NCBI GenBank assembly: GCA_947500505.1
Contig: CANMSL010000001.1
Location: 806,001 to 870,000, forward strand
Origin: an uncultured Aquimarina sp.
GTDB lineage: Bacteria > Bacteroidota > Bacteroidia > Flavobacteriales > Flavobacteriaceae
Length of the DNA: 64,000 nt
Direction of reading: 5' to 3'
Positions 46,532 to 55,122 of this stretch are shown here, one piece after another. The notes below the pieces were generated by a model. That model was given only the letters and a program-made list of their open reading frames with translations, was not told where the DNA came from and ran no database searches. How positions within the stretch are numbered: the first letter of the stretch is position 1; each line of letters begins with the position of its first letter. The position numbers and the translations under genes were made by a program.

Positions 46532-46745
46532 ATATAAACTAGTTGCGTATTGGCTGAATTCGATTATTAAAAAACTGATGAGGCTTTCTTGTATCTTAGG
46601 ATCAATACAGTTTAGTTCTAAAAATCATCAGCTTTATTTGTTGTTAACAACTTTCGTAAGTATTGTAAAATAACTAATTCAGTGAGAAAAATTTGTTAAT
46701 AACCCGTTTTTTACAGAAAGAAATGTATTTTTACAATTCACACAT

Positions 46746-46753
46746 TATTTTTG
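46746..46753 (+). promoter_or_regulatory. Bacteroidota -7 promoter element (TATTTTTG)
   Basis: An exact TAnnTTTG match followed by TGC, about 60 bases before the chosen start at 46814. No clear TTTG -33 box is present. Confidence 0.5.
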
Positions 46754-46813
46754 TGCAGTTCTGATGCACTAAAACGCAAGTTTTTAAGTTATCAGCGTAT
46801 AAATTATTCAGAT

Positions 46814-49438
46814 TTGAACAGAAAATTATCACAAATCATCATTGTGCTTCTCCTAGTTGTTATTGGGTTTAGTTGTTCACGTAAAAAAGACAAGTGGACT
46901 AACCGTGCCTGGCACGATGTAACTACCAAAAATAATACCTTGTACAATGGGCGGGTAGCCTTCGAAAAAGGAAAACAGGATATCGTACAGACTTACAAAG
47001 ATAATTTCTGGGAGCTTCTTCCCGTAGAAAGATTGATTGTTAGTGAAGACGTTAGGCTTCCTAACGAGGTGCTAAATCAAAATTTTGATAAAGCCGAAGA
47101 AAAAGCGGCAAAGGCCATTCAAAAACACAGTATGCTTATCGATGATAGGGAGCGAAACCCCAAAATTGATGAATCTTTTTTGTTATTGGGGAAAGCCAGA
47201 TATAACGAACAGCGTTTTATCCCTGCTTTAGAGGCATTCAATTATATATTATATAAATATCCTACAAGTAACAATATTAATCACGCTAAGGTTTGGAGAG
47301 CAAAAACTAATCTTCGTCTCGATAATAATGAAAAGGCTATAGAGGATTTGATGAAGATGGTAGAAGAGGAATATATGAAACCTCAGGATTATTCGGATGC
47401 AGTAGCGATGATCGCCCAGGCATATATTAATCTGGAACAGAAAGATTCTGCAGTGACATACATTCGAAAAGCCGCCATCCACTCTAAAAATTATGAAGAA
47501 AAGGGTAGATACCTTTACATCAAGGGGCAATTGCTTAATGAATTAGGCTTTAAAGACAGCGCAAATTATGCTTTTGATCAAGTTATAGAGTTGAATAGAA
47601 AAACTCCCAGACGGTATATGCTCAATGCATATATGGCAAAGGCAAGAAATTTTAATTATGAAACTGGAAATAAGCAAGAGTTTTTGGAATTGCTTACAGA
47701 ACTCGAAGAAAACCGGGAGAATAGACCTTTTCTTGATAAGATTTATAATCAGAAAGCAGTATATTTTAACACATTGGATTCTATAAATTTGGCAATAGAG
47801 TTTTATAATCAATCCCTACGTACTAAATCCGAAGACAAATACCTGGAATCAATAAATTATAAAGCATTAGGGGATATTAATTTCGATACCAAGGAGTATG
47901 CTGTAGCAGGTGCTTACTATGATAGTACGTTAGAGCGGATGGTAGTGGATTCTAAAAAATACCGTGTTCTTAAAAAGAAAAGAGTGAATCTTGATGATGT
48001 GATTTTATACGAAGGTATTGCAAAGACGAATGATAGTATTCTTAATGTTGTAGCAATGACACCAGAAGAAAGACTAGCTTATTATTCAGAATATACAAAC
48101 AAAATTAAAACAGAAGCCATCGCGGCAGCGGCAGCGGCAGAAATTGCCAGAATAAAAGGCGAATTGCCTAATGAGCAACGGTTTAATCAGCCCAGAACCG
48201 GATTAGGAAATAGTGGTGGTCCTAACCCTGATGAAGGAGGAACATTTTATTTTTACAACCCTACTACAGTAGCATATGGTAAAACAATATTTAAAAGAAC
48301 ATTTGGTAATCGTGAATTACAAGATAATTGGAGAATTTCGAGTATTACCAATCCTAGTGCAGTATCTAGCGAGGATCAAAGCGAATTGGAGGAATATTCG
48401 ATAGATACGGATCCCACCTATGACCCGCAGACCTATATCGCGCAACTGCCAACGGATCAGGCGATTCTGGACAGTCTCAAAACCGACCGTAATTTTGCAT
48501 ATTATCAATTAGGTGTCATTTACAAAGAAAAATTTCAGGAATATGGGTTGGCTGTTGATAAGTTTGAAAACCTCTTACGAAGCAATCCTGAAGAGCGTCT
48601 GATTGTTCCTTCAAAATACAATTTGTATAAAATATACCAATCACAAGGAAATATCACAAAATCAAACGATCTGAAGCAAGATATAATCAATAACCACGGG
48701 GATTCTCGCTATGCTAAAATTCTTCAAAATCCGGATGAAGCTTTAAAAAATGATAAAAACAGCCCTGAATCTATGTATAATAGATTGTATAAGGACTTTA
48801 AGAATCAGAAGTATGCTTCGGTGATTAAAGAAAGTGATGATTTGATCACTAAGTTTGGTGGTGAAGATTTTGTGCCAAAATTTGAATTGTTAAAAGCCCA
48901 GGCTATAGGAAGATATAAAGGATTTGAAGCATATAAAGAAGCCTTAAATTACGTTTCCCTTAATTATCCACAAAGCCCTGAAGGCAAAAAAGCGCAGTTG
49001 ATTTACCAAACCACTATTCCGCAGATTCAGAATAGTGATTTTATTGATGGTTTAGAGAAAGAAAAGAATCATAAGCTTATGTATGCGTTTTCAAGATTTG
49101 GCGATAACCAGGCACAAGAACTTACAGAAAGATTAGAGGCAATTATAAAGGATCTGAGGTATGATAAAATGAAGGTTTCTTTAGATATGTATACAAAAGA
49201 TCAACAGTTTGTAGTGGTACATACCAAAAGAGATAAGCTAGGTGCAGAAGGTTTGGCAGAACTTTTATCACTTGGAAAAATAGAGGATACCCGAGGTGTG
49301 GATCTAACAAAATGGAATAGAAAAAAGAAATATTATCAAAAGGTAGATAAGGAACACTTTATTGTTGCATCTCCCAATTACAGAATTATCCAAATTCACA
49401 AAAATTTGGATCAATATTTACAACCTAAATCAGAATAA
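46814..49438 (+). CDS. sprE: TPR lipoprotein, SprE/PorW-like type IX secretion component
   Basis: An 874-aa lipoprotein when started at TTG 46814. The signal peptide NRKLSQIIIVLLLVVIGFSC ends in a lipobox Cys near residue 21. Many TPR-like helical repeats follow (about 115-400 and 570-760), including FNYILYKYPTSNNINHAKVW. A low-complexity Ala run lies near 48120-48139. SprE (PorW in Porphyromonas) is an outer-membrane-associated T9SS protein needed for gliding in Flavobacterium. The gene neighbours in this window, a bactofilin and the ATP synthase operon, match what I recall for sprE. The assignment is likely but unproven. Confidence 0.72.
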   Translation: MNRKLSQIIIVLLLVVIGFSCSRKKDKWTNRAWHDVTTKNNTLYNGRVAFEKGKQDIVQTYKDNFWELLPVERLIVSEDVRLPNEVLNQNFDKAEEKAAKAIQKHSMLIDDRERNPKIDESFLLLGKARYNEQRFIPALEAFNYILYKYPTSNNINHAKVWRAKTNLRLDNNEKAIEDLMKMVEEEYMKPQDYSDAVAMIAQAYINLEQKDSAVTYIRKAAIHSKNYEEKGRYLYIKGQLLNELGFKDSANYAFDQVIELNRKTPRRYMLNAYMAKARNFNYETGNKQEFLELLTELEENRENRPFLDKIYNQKAVYFNTLDSINLAIEFYNQSLRTKSEDKYLESINYKALGDINFDTKEYAVAGAYYDSTLERMVVDSKKYRVLKKKRVNLDDVILYEGIAKTNDSILNVVAMTPEERLAYYSEYTNKIKTEAIAAAAAAEIARIKGELPNEQRFNQPRTGLGNSGGPNPDEGGTFYFYNPTTVAYGKTIFKRTFGNRELQDNWRISSITNPSAVSSEDQSELEEYSIDTDPTYDPQTYIAQLPTDQAILDSLKTDRNFAYYQLGVIYKEKFQEYGLAVDKFENLLRSNPEERLIVPSKYNLYKIYQSQGNITKSNDLKQDIINNHGDSRYAKILQNPDEALKNDKNSPESMYNRLYKDFKNQKYASVIKESDDLITKFGGEDFVPKFELLKAQAIGRYKGFEAYKEALNYVSLNYPQSPEGKKAQLIYQTTIPQIQNSDFIDGLEKEKNHKLMYAFSRFGDNQAQELTERLEAIIKDLRYDKMKVSLDMYTKDQQFVVVHTKRDKLGAEGLAELLSLGKIEDTRGVDLTKWNRKKKYYQKVDKEHFIVASPNYRIIQIHKNLDQYLQPKSE

Positions 49439-49460
49439 TAATTTTAATCCCCCCAGTAGT

Positions 49461-49895
49461 ATGTTTTCAGACAATAAAAAAGGAAAGGATCAGGCGTTAA
49501 CTGATTTTTCGAGAAACCAGAACAAAATTTCAGAAGGCACCAAAATCGTAGGAGATGTAATTTCCGAAGGTGGTTTTAGAGTAGAAGGGACTATAGAAGG
49601 AACTTTTAAAACCACAGGAAAAGTAGTCGTTGGTAAATCAGGATTTATACAGGGAACATTAGAATGTTCTGATGCTGATTTCGAAGGAAAATTTTCGGGA
49701 AACCTTTTAATATCTGGTACCTTATCGCTAAAACCGACAGCGCATATCGAAGGAGAAGTTTCTGTTGGTAAACTAGCTGTAGAACCAGGAGCAACGTTTA
49801 ATGCTTCTTGTGTTATGAAAGGCGGCGTTAAATCTCTCGGAGGTAAACAAGATGGACAAAAACAAGAACAGCAAGGACAAGGGAAATCAGCTTAG
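49461..49895 (+). CDS. Bactofilin family cytoskeletal protein
   Basis: A 144-aa polymer-forming protein. A short polar N-terminus precedes a right-handed beta-helix: repeating sixfold turns with GDVISEGGFRVEGTIEGTF, GKVVVGKSGFIQGTLE, and AHIEGEVSVGKLAVEPGATF. The ATG at 49461 is chosen; the longer open frame from 49362 lies inside the SprE-like gene. Its last 44 bases overlap the next gene in another frame. Bactofilins scaffold envelope or shape proteins. Confidence 0.9.
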   Translation: MFSDNKKGKDQALTDFSRNQNKISEGTKIVGDVISEGGFRVEGTIEGTFKTTGKVVVGKSGFIQGTLECSDADFEGKFSGNLLISGTLSLKPTAHIEGEVSVGKLAVEPGATFNASCVMKGGVKSLGGKQDGQKQEQQGQGKSA

Positions 49896-50094
49896 AAAGT
49901 ACTTAGCGCTAACAGGTATTGCCTTCGAAATGGGAGGTATTATTTTTCTCTGCGCCTTTGCGGGTAAAAAGTTGGACACATATTATCAGCTAGAGAAGAA
50001 TTGGTTTACGATAGGGCTGGTTCTTTTTGGTGTAGCTTCGTCATTATATTTGGTACTAAAACAACTGGATAGAATTAATAATCCTAAAAAATAG
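49852..50094 (+). CDS. AtpZ/AtpI-like small membrane protein
   Basis: An 80-aa protein with two hydrophobic helices (about 19-37 and 48-67) separated by a basic loop, ending DRINNPKK. This is the layout of AtpZ/AtpI proteins encoded ahead of atpB, which aid c-ring assembly or Mg2+/Ca2+ transport. It overlaps the bactofilin gene by 44 bases, which is unusually long and suggests coupled translation. Position upstream of atpB supports the call. Confidence 0.8.
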   Translation: MDKNKNSKDKGNQLRKYLALTGIAFEMGGIIFLCAFAGKKLDTYYQLEKNWFTIGLVLFGVASSLYLVLKQLDRINNPKK

Positions 50095-50134
50095 ATCGTT
50101 ACGTTAAAGCCTGTCGCTCTGCAGCTCGTTATTT

Positions 50135-50512
50135 ATGGTCAAAAATTTGCTTCGTTTTTCAATATTTTTTCTATTCATATTAGTTGGAGTATATCTGGTT
50201 CATATCTGGGTAGTAGATTTTTTCTCGTTAACTGCTAACATTACTATAGTTAATCTTTCTTATTTTTTTAATTCTATTTATACGCTCTTGTTGATTACTC
50301 TGATTTTAATTCTAAGTAAAAAATTTAAGGATCAGATTGGGTTTATATTCTTAGCAGGCAGTTTTCTAAAATTGGGCGTATTTGTTGCTGTTACCAAACT
50401 AGGTGATATTGAAATGGACAGAAGTGTCTTTCTCGACTTTTTTATACCCTATGTGATTAGTTTAGTCTTAGAGGTGTATTATATCTCTAGAATCCTAAAT
50501 TCTTATAAATAA
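50135..50512 (+). CDS. Small four-helix membrane protein upstream of atpB
   Basis: A 125-aa protein with four hydrophobic helices (about 6-26, 38-61, 66-88 and 100-120). It looks like the DUF6168/AtpI-like proteins placed before atpB in Flavobacteriia (name from memory), and it may help F0 assembly. No catalytic residue is apparent. It starts with ATG at 50135 and is separated from atpB by a promoter region. Confidence 0.6.
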   Translation: MVKNLLRFSIFFLFILVGVYLVHIWVVDFFSLTANITIVNLSYFFNSIYTLLLITLILILSKKFKDQIGFIFLAGSFLKLGVFVAVTKLGDIEMDRSVFLDFFIPYVISLVLEVYYISRILNSYK

Positions 50513-50593
50513 CTGATAATCAATGTTTTATTTATTTCAAAATAATATTACACTTATTTGCCCAAAATAGTTTAAGAATCTAACTTAATTATG

Positions 50594-50601
50594 TACATTT
50601 G
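50594..50601 (+). promoter_or_regulatory. Bacteroidota -7 promoter element (TACATTTG) of atpB
   Basis: An exact TAnnTTTG match followed by CACC, 34 bases before the atpB ATG. A TTTA at 50571-50574 is at the right distance for a -33 box, with one mismatch. This likely drives the ATP synthase operon. Confidence 0.65.
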
Positions 50602-50634
50602 CACCGAAATTTAGGAACCGAAATCTGACCTAGA

Positions 50635-51711
50635 ATGCAAAAAATTAGTGTAGTTAGAATTTTTATGACTTTGGCCTTGATTCTCACTTCTTTGAATCTG
50701 GTGGCAAAAGATGCTGAGAAAGTAGAAAAAGAAGGAAATGAAGATTTAAAATCTAAGATAGAAGCTTATAGAGATCATCACCTTCAAGATTCACATGACT
50801 TTACTTTTTTTTCAGATGAAGAAACCGGAAAGCATTACGGATTTCCGTTGCCGATTATTCTTTGGGATAATGGACTAAAGGTTTTCTCTTCTTCAAAATT
50901 TCATCACGGAGAAACTGTTGCAGAGGTAGACGGCAACTACTATAAGCTATATCATAGTAAAATTTATAAGACAGATGCTGAAGGGACTATAAACTATGAT
51001 GAAGATCATCATCCTACCAATGCAAAGCCATTAGACTTTTCTATTACGAAAAACGTTGTTAGTATGCTATTCATAGCTTCTCTTATGTTTTTTATGTTCA
51101 GAAGTTTAGCTAAGTCCTACAAAAAGAATAACGGGATTCCTACTGGGGTTGGTCGTTTCTTAGAGCCTCTAGTATTATTTGTAAGAGATGAGATCGCGAT
51201 TCCTAATATCGGAGAGAAGAAATATAAAAAGTATATGAGCTTTTTGTTAACAATCTTTTTCTTTGTTTGGTTCTTAAATTTATTGGGAATGACTCCCGTA
51301 GGTGTTAATGTTACAGGAAACATTGCGGTTACCTTTGGATTAGCATTGTTAACGTTTTTAATTACCAACTTTACTGCTAATAAAAATTATTGGGGGCATA
51401 TTTTTTGGATGCCGGGTGTACCAACATTTATGAAAATAGTATTAGCACCCATTGAATTGCTGGGTGTTATAATTAAACCTTTCTCATTGATGATTCGTTT
51501 ATACGCTAACATGACTGCTGGTCATATCGTAATAATGAGTATTATAGGTTTAATATTTCTGGCGAAACATTGGTTGGGTAGCCCTTTGTCATTTGGTTTA
51601 GCATTTGCGTTGTCAATACTAGAATTATTGGTAGCTGCATTACAAGCATATATATTTACGATGTTGTCTGCGTTATACTTCGGTATGGCAAATGAAGAGG
51701 CACATCATTAA
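50635..51711 (+). CDS. atpB: ATP synthase F0 subunit a
   Basis: A 358-aa inner-membrane subunit that forms the proton channel beside the c-ring. A signal-peptide-like N-terminus (1-25) and a periplasmic His-rich extension of about 110 residues precede the membrane helices; such extensions are common in Bacteroidota. The essential Arg is Arg288 in KPFSLMIRLYANMTAGH. It starts with ATG at 50635 and has a -7 element at 50594. It is followed by atpE after 38 bases. Confidence 0.95.
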   Translation: MQKISVVRIFMTLALILTSLNLVAKDAEKVEKEGNEDLKSKIEAYRDHHLQDSHDFTFFSDEETGKHYGFPLPIILWDNGLKVFSSSKFHHGETVAEVDGNYYKLYHSKIYKTDAEGTINYDEDHHPTNAKPLDFSITKNVVSMLFIASLMFFMFRSLAKSYKKNNGIPTGVGRFLEPLVLFVRDEIAIPNIGEKKYKKYMSFLLTIFFFVWFLNLLGMTPVGVNVTGNIAVTFGLALLTFLITNFTANKNYWGHIFWMPGVPTFMKIVLAPIELLGVIIKPFSLMIRLYANMTAGHIVIMSIIGLIFLAKHWLGSPLSFGLAFALSILELLVAALQAYIFTMLSALYFGMANEEAHH

Positions 51712-51749
51712 TGATAATTATAATTGTTTAATTTTTTTAATTCTTTACT

Positions 51750-51941
51750 ATGGAAGGTTTAAATTATGTAGGAGCTGGTTTGATTGTTATCGGTGCTGGT
51801 TTAGGTATTGGTAGAATCGGTGGACAGGCAATGGAAGCTATTGCACGTCAACCAGAAGCTTCAGGAAAAATCCAAACTGCTATGCTTATTGCAGCAGCAC
51901 TTATTGAAGGTATTGGATTTGCTGCATTATTCGCAGCATAA
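51750..51941 (+). CDS. atpE: ATP synthase F0 subunit c
   Basis: A 63-aa hairpin proteolipid. The glycine-rich first helix (GAGLIVIGAGLGIGRIGG), the polar RQPE loop and the second helix with the ion-binding Glu53 in AALIEGIGF are all present. The lack of the Gln and Ser/Thr partners of Na+-binding c subunits suggests a proton-type ring. A perfect 15-bp hairpin follows (51948-51982). Length and composition are normal. Confidence 0.96.
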   Translation: MEGLNYVGAGLIVIGAGLGIGRIGGQAMEAIARQPEASGKIQTAMLIAAALIEGIGFAALFAA

Positions 51942-51947
51942 TTTACA

Positions 51948-51982
51948 AGTAATAGCTGTAACGGTTGGTTACAGCTATTACT
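51948..51982 (+). other. Perfect 15-bp hairpin after atpE
   Basis: AGTAATAGCTGTAAC (51948-51962) pairs with GTTACAGCTATTACT (51968-51982) around a five-base loop. No T-run follows, so it is probably an mRNA stabiliser or partial terminator. Its place six bases after the stop of the highest-copy subunit suggests adjustment of c-subunit expression. Confidence 0.8.
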
Positions 51983-52024
51983 AAATTTTAAAATTAAACA
52001 TTAAAAAATGCAACATAATTAATT

Positions 52025-52525
52025 ATGGAAAAGTTAATAAATGATTTTTCATTCGGTCTGTTTTTCTGGCAGATACTTTTGTTTGTAGGATTAGTATTAT
52101 TACTAAGAAAGTTTGCTTGGAAACCTATTCTTGATTCGGTTAATAATCGTGAAGAAGGAATCAAAAATGCATTGGAGTCTGCAGAGGCGGCAAGAAAAGA
52201 AATGCAAAATTTACAAGCCGATAATGAGCGTATCCTAAATGAGGCTCGTGCAGAAAGAGATGGAATGCTTAAAGAAGCAAGACAGCTTAAAGAGAATATC
52301 ATAACTGAAGCAAAAACTGAAGCACAGACAGAAGCAGATAAAATAGTTGCACAGGCACAAGCCACTATCGAAAGTGAAAAGAAAGCTGCTATAGCAGATC
52401 TTAAAAGTCAGGTAGCAGGTCTTTCTGTAGAGATTGCAGAAAAAGTAGTAAGAAGAGAATTAGCTGACAAAGACAAACAACTAGCGTTGGTAGAATCTAT
52501 GTTGGGAGATGTTACTTTAAACTAA
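52025..52525 (+). CDS. atpF: ATP synthase F0 subunit b
   Basis: A 166-aa stator subunit. One N-terminal membrane helix (about 8-27, FGLFFWQILLFVGLVLLL) is followed by a long charged coiled coil with the family-typical AWKPILDSVNNREEGIKNAL. It lies 83 bases after atpE, behind the hairpin, and 7 bases before atpH. Length is normal. Confidence 0.95.
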   Translation: MEKLINDFSFGLFFWQILLFVGLVLLLRKFAWKPILDSVNNREEGIKNALESAEAARKEMQNLQADNERILNEARAERDGMLKEARQLKENIITEAKTEAQTEADKIVAQAQATIESEKKAAIADLKSQVAGLSVEIAEKVVRRELADKDKQLALVESMLGDVTLN

Positions 52526-52532
52526 TCATAAA

Positions 52533-53060
52533 ATGAGTAGAGCAGCAATACGATATGCTAAGGCAGTTTTGAGTTTAGCTCAGGATAAAAATGCCACTGA
52601 AGATGTTCAGAAAGATATGCAAGACATTATCGCTACTATTGAGAGTAGTTCTGATCTTAAAATGGTATTAAACAGTCCTTTGATCAAAAATGAAGTAAAG
52701 CTGGCATCATTGCGTGAAATTTTCAAAAATAGTGGAGATCTTACGCAAAAGCTGTTTGACACTTTGATTACTAATAAAAGAGTGGACTTACTGGCAGATG
52801 TTGCAAAGCAATACACTATTTTATTTGACAAACTAAAAAATACTCAGGTTGCAAAGGTTACAACTGCAGTTCCTTTGAATAAAACATTAAGTTTGTTAGC
52901 ACAGGCAAAAATAAAAGAGCTAACAGGAAATGAAGCGACCATAGAGAACATTATTGACGAAAGTATCATCGGTGGATTTATTCTTAGAGTAGGAGATTTA
53001 CAGTATAATGCAAGCATCGCTAATAAATTAACAAGTTTAAAAAGAGAATTGAGTAATTAG
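52533..53060 (+). CDS. atpH: ATP synthase F1 subunit delta
   Basis: A 175-aa stator protein linking F1 to subunit b. AIRYAKAVLSLAQDKN (5-20) is the conserved N-terminal segment, and the C-terminal half ends with IIGGFILRVGDLQYNASI, the delta/OSCP motif. It is followed by 78 bases with a terminator-like hairpin before atpA. Confidence 0.94.
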   Translation: MSRAAIRYAKAVLSLAQDKNATEDVQKDMQDIIATIESSSDLKMVLNSPLIKNEVKLASLREIFKNSGDLTQKLFDTLITNKRVDLLADVAKQYTILFDKLKNTQVAKVTTAVPLNKTLSLLAQAKIKELTGNEATIENIIDESIIGGFILRVGDLQYNASIANKLTSLKRELSN

Positions 53061-53093
53061 TTAATTACTTTAATAATATAAATTTAATAATAA

Positions 53094-53123
53094 GAGAGTG
53101 AGTATGAATAAGTACTCGCTTTT
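53094..53123 (+). terminator. Terminator-like hairpin between atpH and atpA
   Basis: AGTGAGTA (53097-53104) pairs with TACTCGCT (53113-53120) through one G-T wobble. Three outer pairs add a short purine/T extension, ending in T4. It resembles a weak intrinsic terminator or attenuator inside the operon, just 15 bases before the atpA start. Confidence 0.55.
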
Positions 53124-53138
53124 GTAAACTATTATAAA

Positions 53139-54716
53139 ATGGCAGAAGTGAATCCTGCTGAAGTATCAGCAATATTAAAACAACAATTATCTGGGTTTGA
53201 GGCTACGGCTTCACTAGAAGAAGTAGGTACAGTATTACAAATAGGTGATGGTATCGCCAGAGTATACGGATTGTCTAACGCGCAATACGGCGAATTAGTA
53301 GAATTCGAATCTGGATTAGAAGGAATCGTACTGAATCTTGAAGAAGATAATGTTGGGGTAGTACTTTTAGGTTCTTCGACTGAGGTAAAAGAAGGTGTAA
53401 CTGTAAAACGTACGCAAAGAATTGCTTCTATCAATGTTGGAGAAGGAATCGTAGGTCGTGTAGTGGATACATTAGGAAACCCTATCGATGGTAAAGGTGC
53501 GATTGAAGGTGAAACTTTCGAAATGCCGTTAGAGCGTAAAGCTCCTGGTGTAGTTTTCCGTCAGCCGGTAAACGAACCATTACAAACAGGGATCAAGTCT
53601 ATCGATGCGATGGTACCAATCGGAAGAGGACAGCGTGAATTGGTAATCGGTGACCGTCAGACTGGTAAAACAACAGTATGTATCGATACCATCCTTAATC
53701 AAAAAGAATTTTATGATGCTGGTGAGCCAGTTTACTGTATTTATGTTGCTATCGGTCAGAAAGCTTCAACTGTTGCATTAATTGCTAAAGTATTAGAAGA
53801 AAAAGGTGCATTAGCATATACAACTATTGTTGCAGCTAATGCTTCGGATCCTGCTCCAATGCAGGTTTATGCTCCATTTGCAGGTGCGGCAATTGGTGAA
53901 TATTTCCGTGATACTGGTCGTCCTGCTTTGATTATCTATGATGATTTATCTAAGCAGGCAGTAGCGTACCGTGAGGTATCATTATTACTACGTCGTCCAC
54001 CAGGTCGTGAGGCATATCCTGGAGATGTATTCTATCTTCACTCCAGATTATTAGAGCGTGCTGCAAAAGTAATTGCTGATGATGGAATCGCAAAAGACAT
54101 GAATGATCTTCCTGATTCCTTAAAAGATAAAGTAAAAGGAGGAGGATCATTAACTGCTTTACCGATTATCGAAACGCAGGCAGGTGATGTATCTGCGTAT
54201 ATCCCAACAAACGTAATCTCTATTACTGATGGTCAGATATTCTTAACTTCTGATTTGTTTAACTCTGGTGTACGTCCAGCGATTAATGTGGGTATATCTG
54301 TATCTCGTGTAGGTGGTTCTGCTCAGATTAAGTCAATGAAAAAAGTAGCAGGTACATTAAAACTTGATCAGGCACAGTTCCGTGAATTAGAAGCATTTGC
54401 TAAATTTGGTTCTGACCTAGATGCGGCAACGTTAAACGTTATTGAGAAAGGTAAGCGTAACGTGGAGATCTTAAAACAAGCTCAGAACGATCCATACACA
54501 GTAGAAGATCAAATCGCGATTATCTATGCAGGATCTAAGAACTTATTAAGAGATGTTCCTGTAAATAAAATAAAAGAATTTGAAAGTGACTATTTAGAAT
54601 ATCTGAATGCAAAGCATAGAGATACCTTAGATACTTTAAAAGCTGGAAAATTAACAGATGAGGTAACTGACGTATTACTTTCGGCTTGTAAAGAGATTTC
54701 AGCGAAATATAAATAA
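53139..54716 (+). CDS. atpA: ATP synthase F1 subunit alpha
   Basis: A 525-aa non-catalytic nucleotide-binding subunit. The P-loop GDRQTGKT (171-178), [20 protein letters not shown] and the alpha-specific [18 protein letters not shown] are clear. Codons here look more regular than in the glycan genes, as expected for high expression. The TAA stop (54714-54716) overlaps the left inverted repeat of the following S23-type gene. Confidence 0.97.
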   Translation: MAEVNPAEVSAILKQQLSGFEATASLEEVGTVLQIGDGIARVYGLSNAQYGELVEFESGLEGIVLNLEEDNVGVVLLGSSTEVKEGVTVKRTQRIASINVGEGIVGRVVDTLGNPIDGKGAIEGETFEMPLERKAPGVVFRQPVNEPLQTGIKSIDAMVPIGRGQRELVIGDRQTGKTTVCIDTILNQKEFYDAGEPVYCIYVAIGQKASTVALIAKVLEEKGALAYTTIVAANASDPAPMQVYAPFAGAAIGEYFRDTGRPALIIYDDLSKQAVAYREVSLLLRRPPGREAYPGDVFYLHSRLLERAAKVIADDGIAKDMNDLPDSLKDKVKGGGSLTALPIIETQAGDVSAYIPTNVISITDGQIFLTSDLFNSGVRPAINVGISVSRVGGSAQIKSMKKVAGTLKLDQAQFRELEAFAKFGSDLDAATLNVIEKGKRNVEILKQAQNDPYTVEDQIAIIYAGSKNLLRDVPVNKIKEFESDYLEYLNAKHRDTLDTLKAGKLTDEVTDVLLSACKEISAKYK

Positions 54717-54746
54717 TTCAGAATTCTAAATTCAGAATTATGAATT
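54715..54746. repeat. Left 32-base inverted repeat flanking the four-helix-bundle gene
   Basis: This repeat matches the reverse complement of 55084-55115 at 29 of 32 positions (mismatches at the fifth, sixth and fourteenth bases). It is AT-rich and built of GAATT/AATTC blocks. It overlaps the atpA stop codon. Confidence 0.85.
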
Positions 54747-54750
54747 AGGT

Positions 54751-55092
54751 ATGAGTTACAAAAAAAGAAACAATGCGATTGTTGATAAAAGTTTTTATTT
54801 CAGTTGTGATATTGTAAATTTTTGTAAAGAATTAAAAAAGAAGAATGAATATGAAATTGCTAGTCAGCTTATAAGGAGTGGCACTAGTATTGGAGCTAAT
54901 GTAAGAGAATCACAAAGAGGAGTAAGCACCAAGGATTTCAAAAATAAATTAGGAATAGCTTTAAAAGAAGCGGACGAAACATCTTTTTGGCTAGATGTCA
55001 TTGAGGAAACCACAATGGAGATTCCGAATGATTTAAACAAAAAATGTGAAGAACTAATAAAGCTTCTGGTAAGTATAATTAAAAATTCATAA
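54751..55092 (+). CDS. Four-helix-bundle protein (S23/IVP family) inserted in the atp operon
   Basis: A 113-aa helical protein. The segment IASQLIRSGTSIGANVRE (36-53) is the signature of the S23 / intervening-sequence protein family. These proteins are encoded inside 23S rRNA intervening sequences or on their own in Bacteroidota, and are suspected to be mobile. Here the gene sits between atpA and atpG, a place where no ATP synthase subunit is expected. It is bounded by near-perfect 32-base inverted repeats; the left one overlaps the atpA stop and the right one overlaps this gene's own stop. Function is unknown. Confidence 0.87.
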   Translation: MSYKKRNNAIVDKSFYFSCDIVNFCKELKKKNEYEIASQLIRSGTSIGANVRESQRGVSTKDFKNKLGIALKEADETSFWLDVIEETTMEIPNDLNKKCEELIKLLVSIIKNS

Positions 55093-55115
55093 TTCTGAAT
55101 TCAGAATTCATAATT
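55084..55115. repeat. Right 32-base inverted repeat flanking the four-helix-bundle gene
   Basis: The partner of 54715-54746 (29 of 32 in inverted orientation). It contains the stop of the four-helix-bundle gene (TAA 55090-55092) and ends eight bases before the atpG start. Confidence 0.85.
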
Positions 55116-55122
55116 ATAAGAA

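Larger units (their letters stand above)
46468..46813. other. 346-base intergenic region before the SprE-like gene
   Basis: It holds the terminator at 46496-46531 and a promoter element at 46746-46753, listed separately. I see no gene in between. The start codon at 46814 was chosen because the promoter would leave earlier in-frame start codons, such as TTG at 46751, outside the transcript. Confidence 0.6.

Noticed and set aside
46751..46813. Longer N-terminus of the SprE-like protein (TTG at 46751)
   Set aside because: It would begin inside the TATTTTTG promoter element, before any transcript start, and would place the signal peptide too far from the N-terminus.
48118..48140. GCGGCA-type triplet repeat in the SprE-like gene
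   Set aside because: It encodes a short Ala run in a linker. Triplet changes would keep the frame, so it is not a phase-variation signal.
49362..49460. Upstream extension of the bactofilin frame
   Set aside because: It overlaps the SprE-like gene, and the bactofilin start at ATG 49461 fits the family.
53132..54150. Minus-strand open frames within atpA
   Set aside because: They are shadows of a highly conserved gene and have no homologue-like motif.
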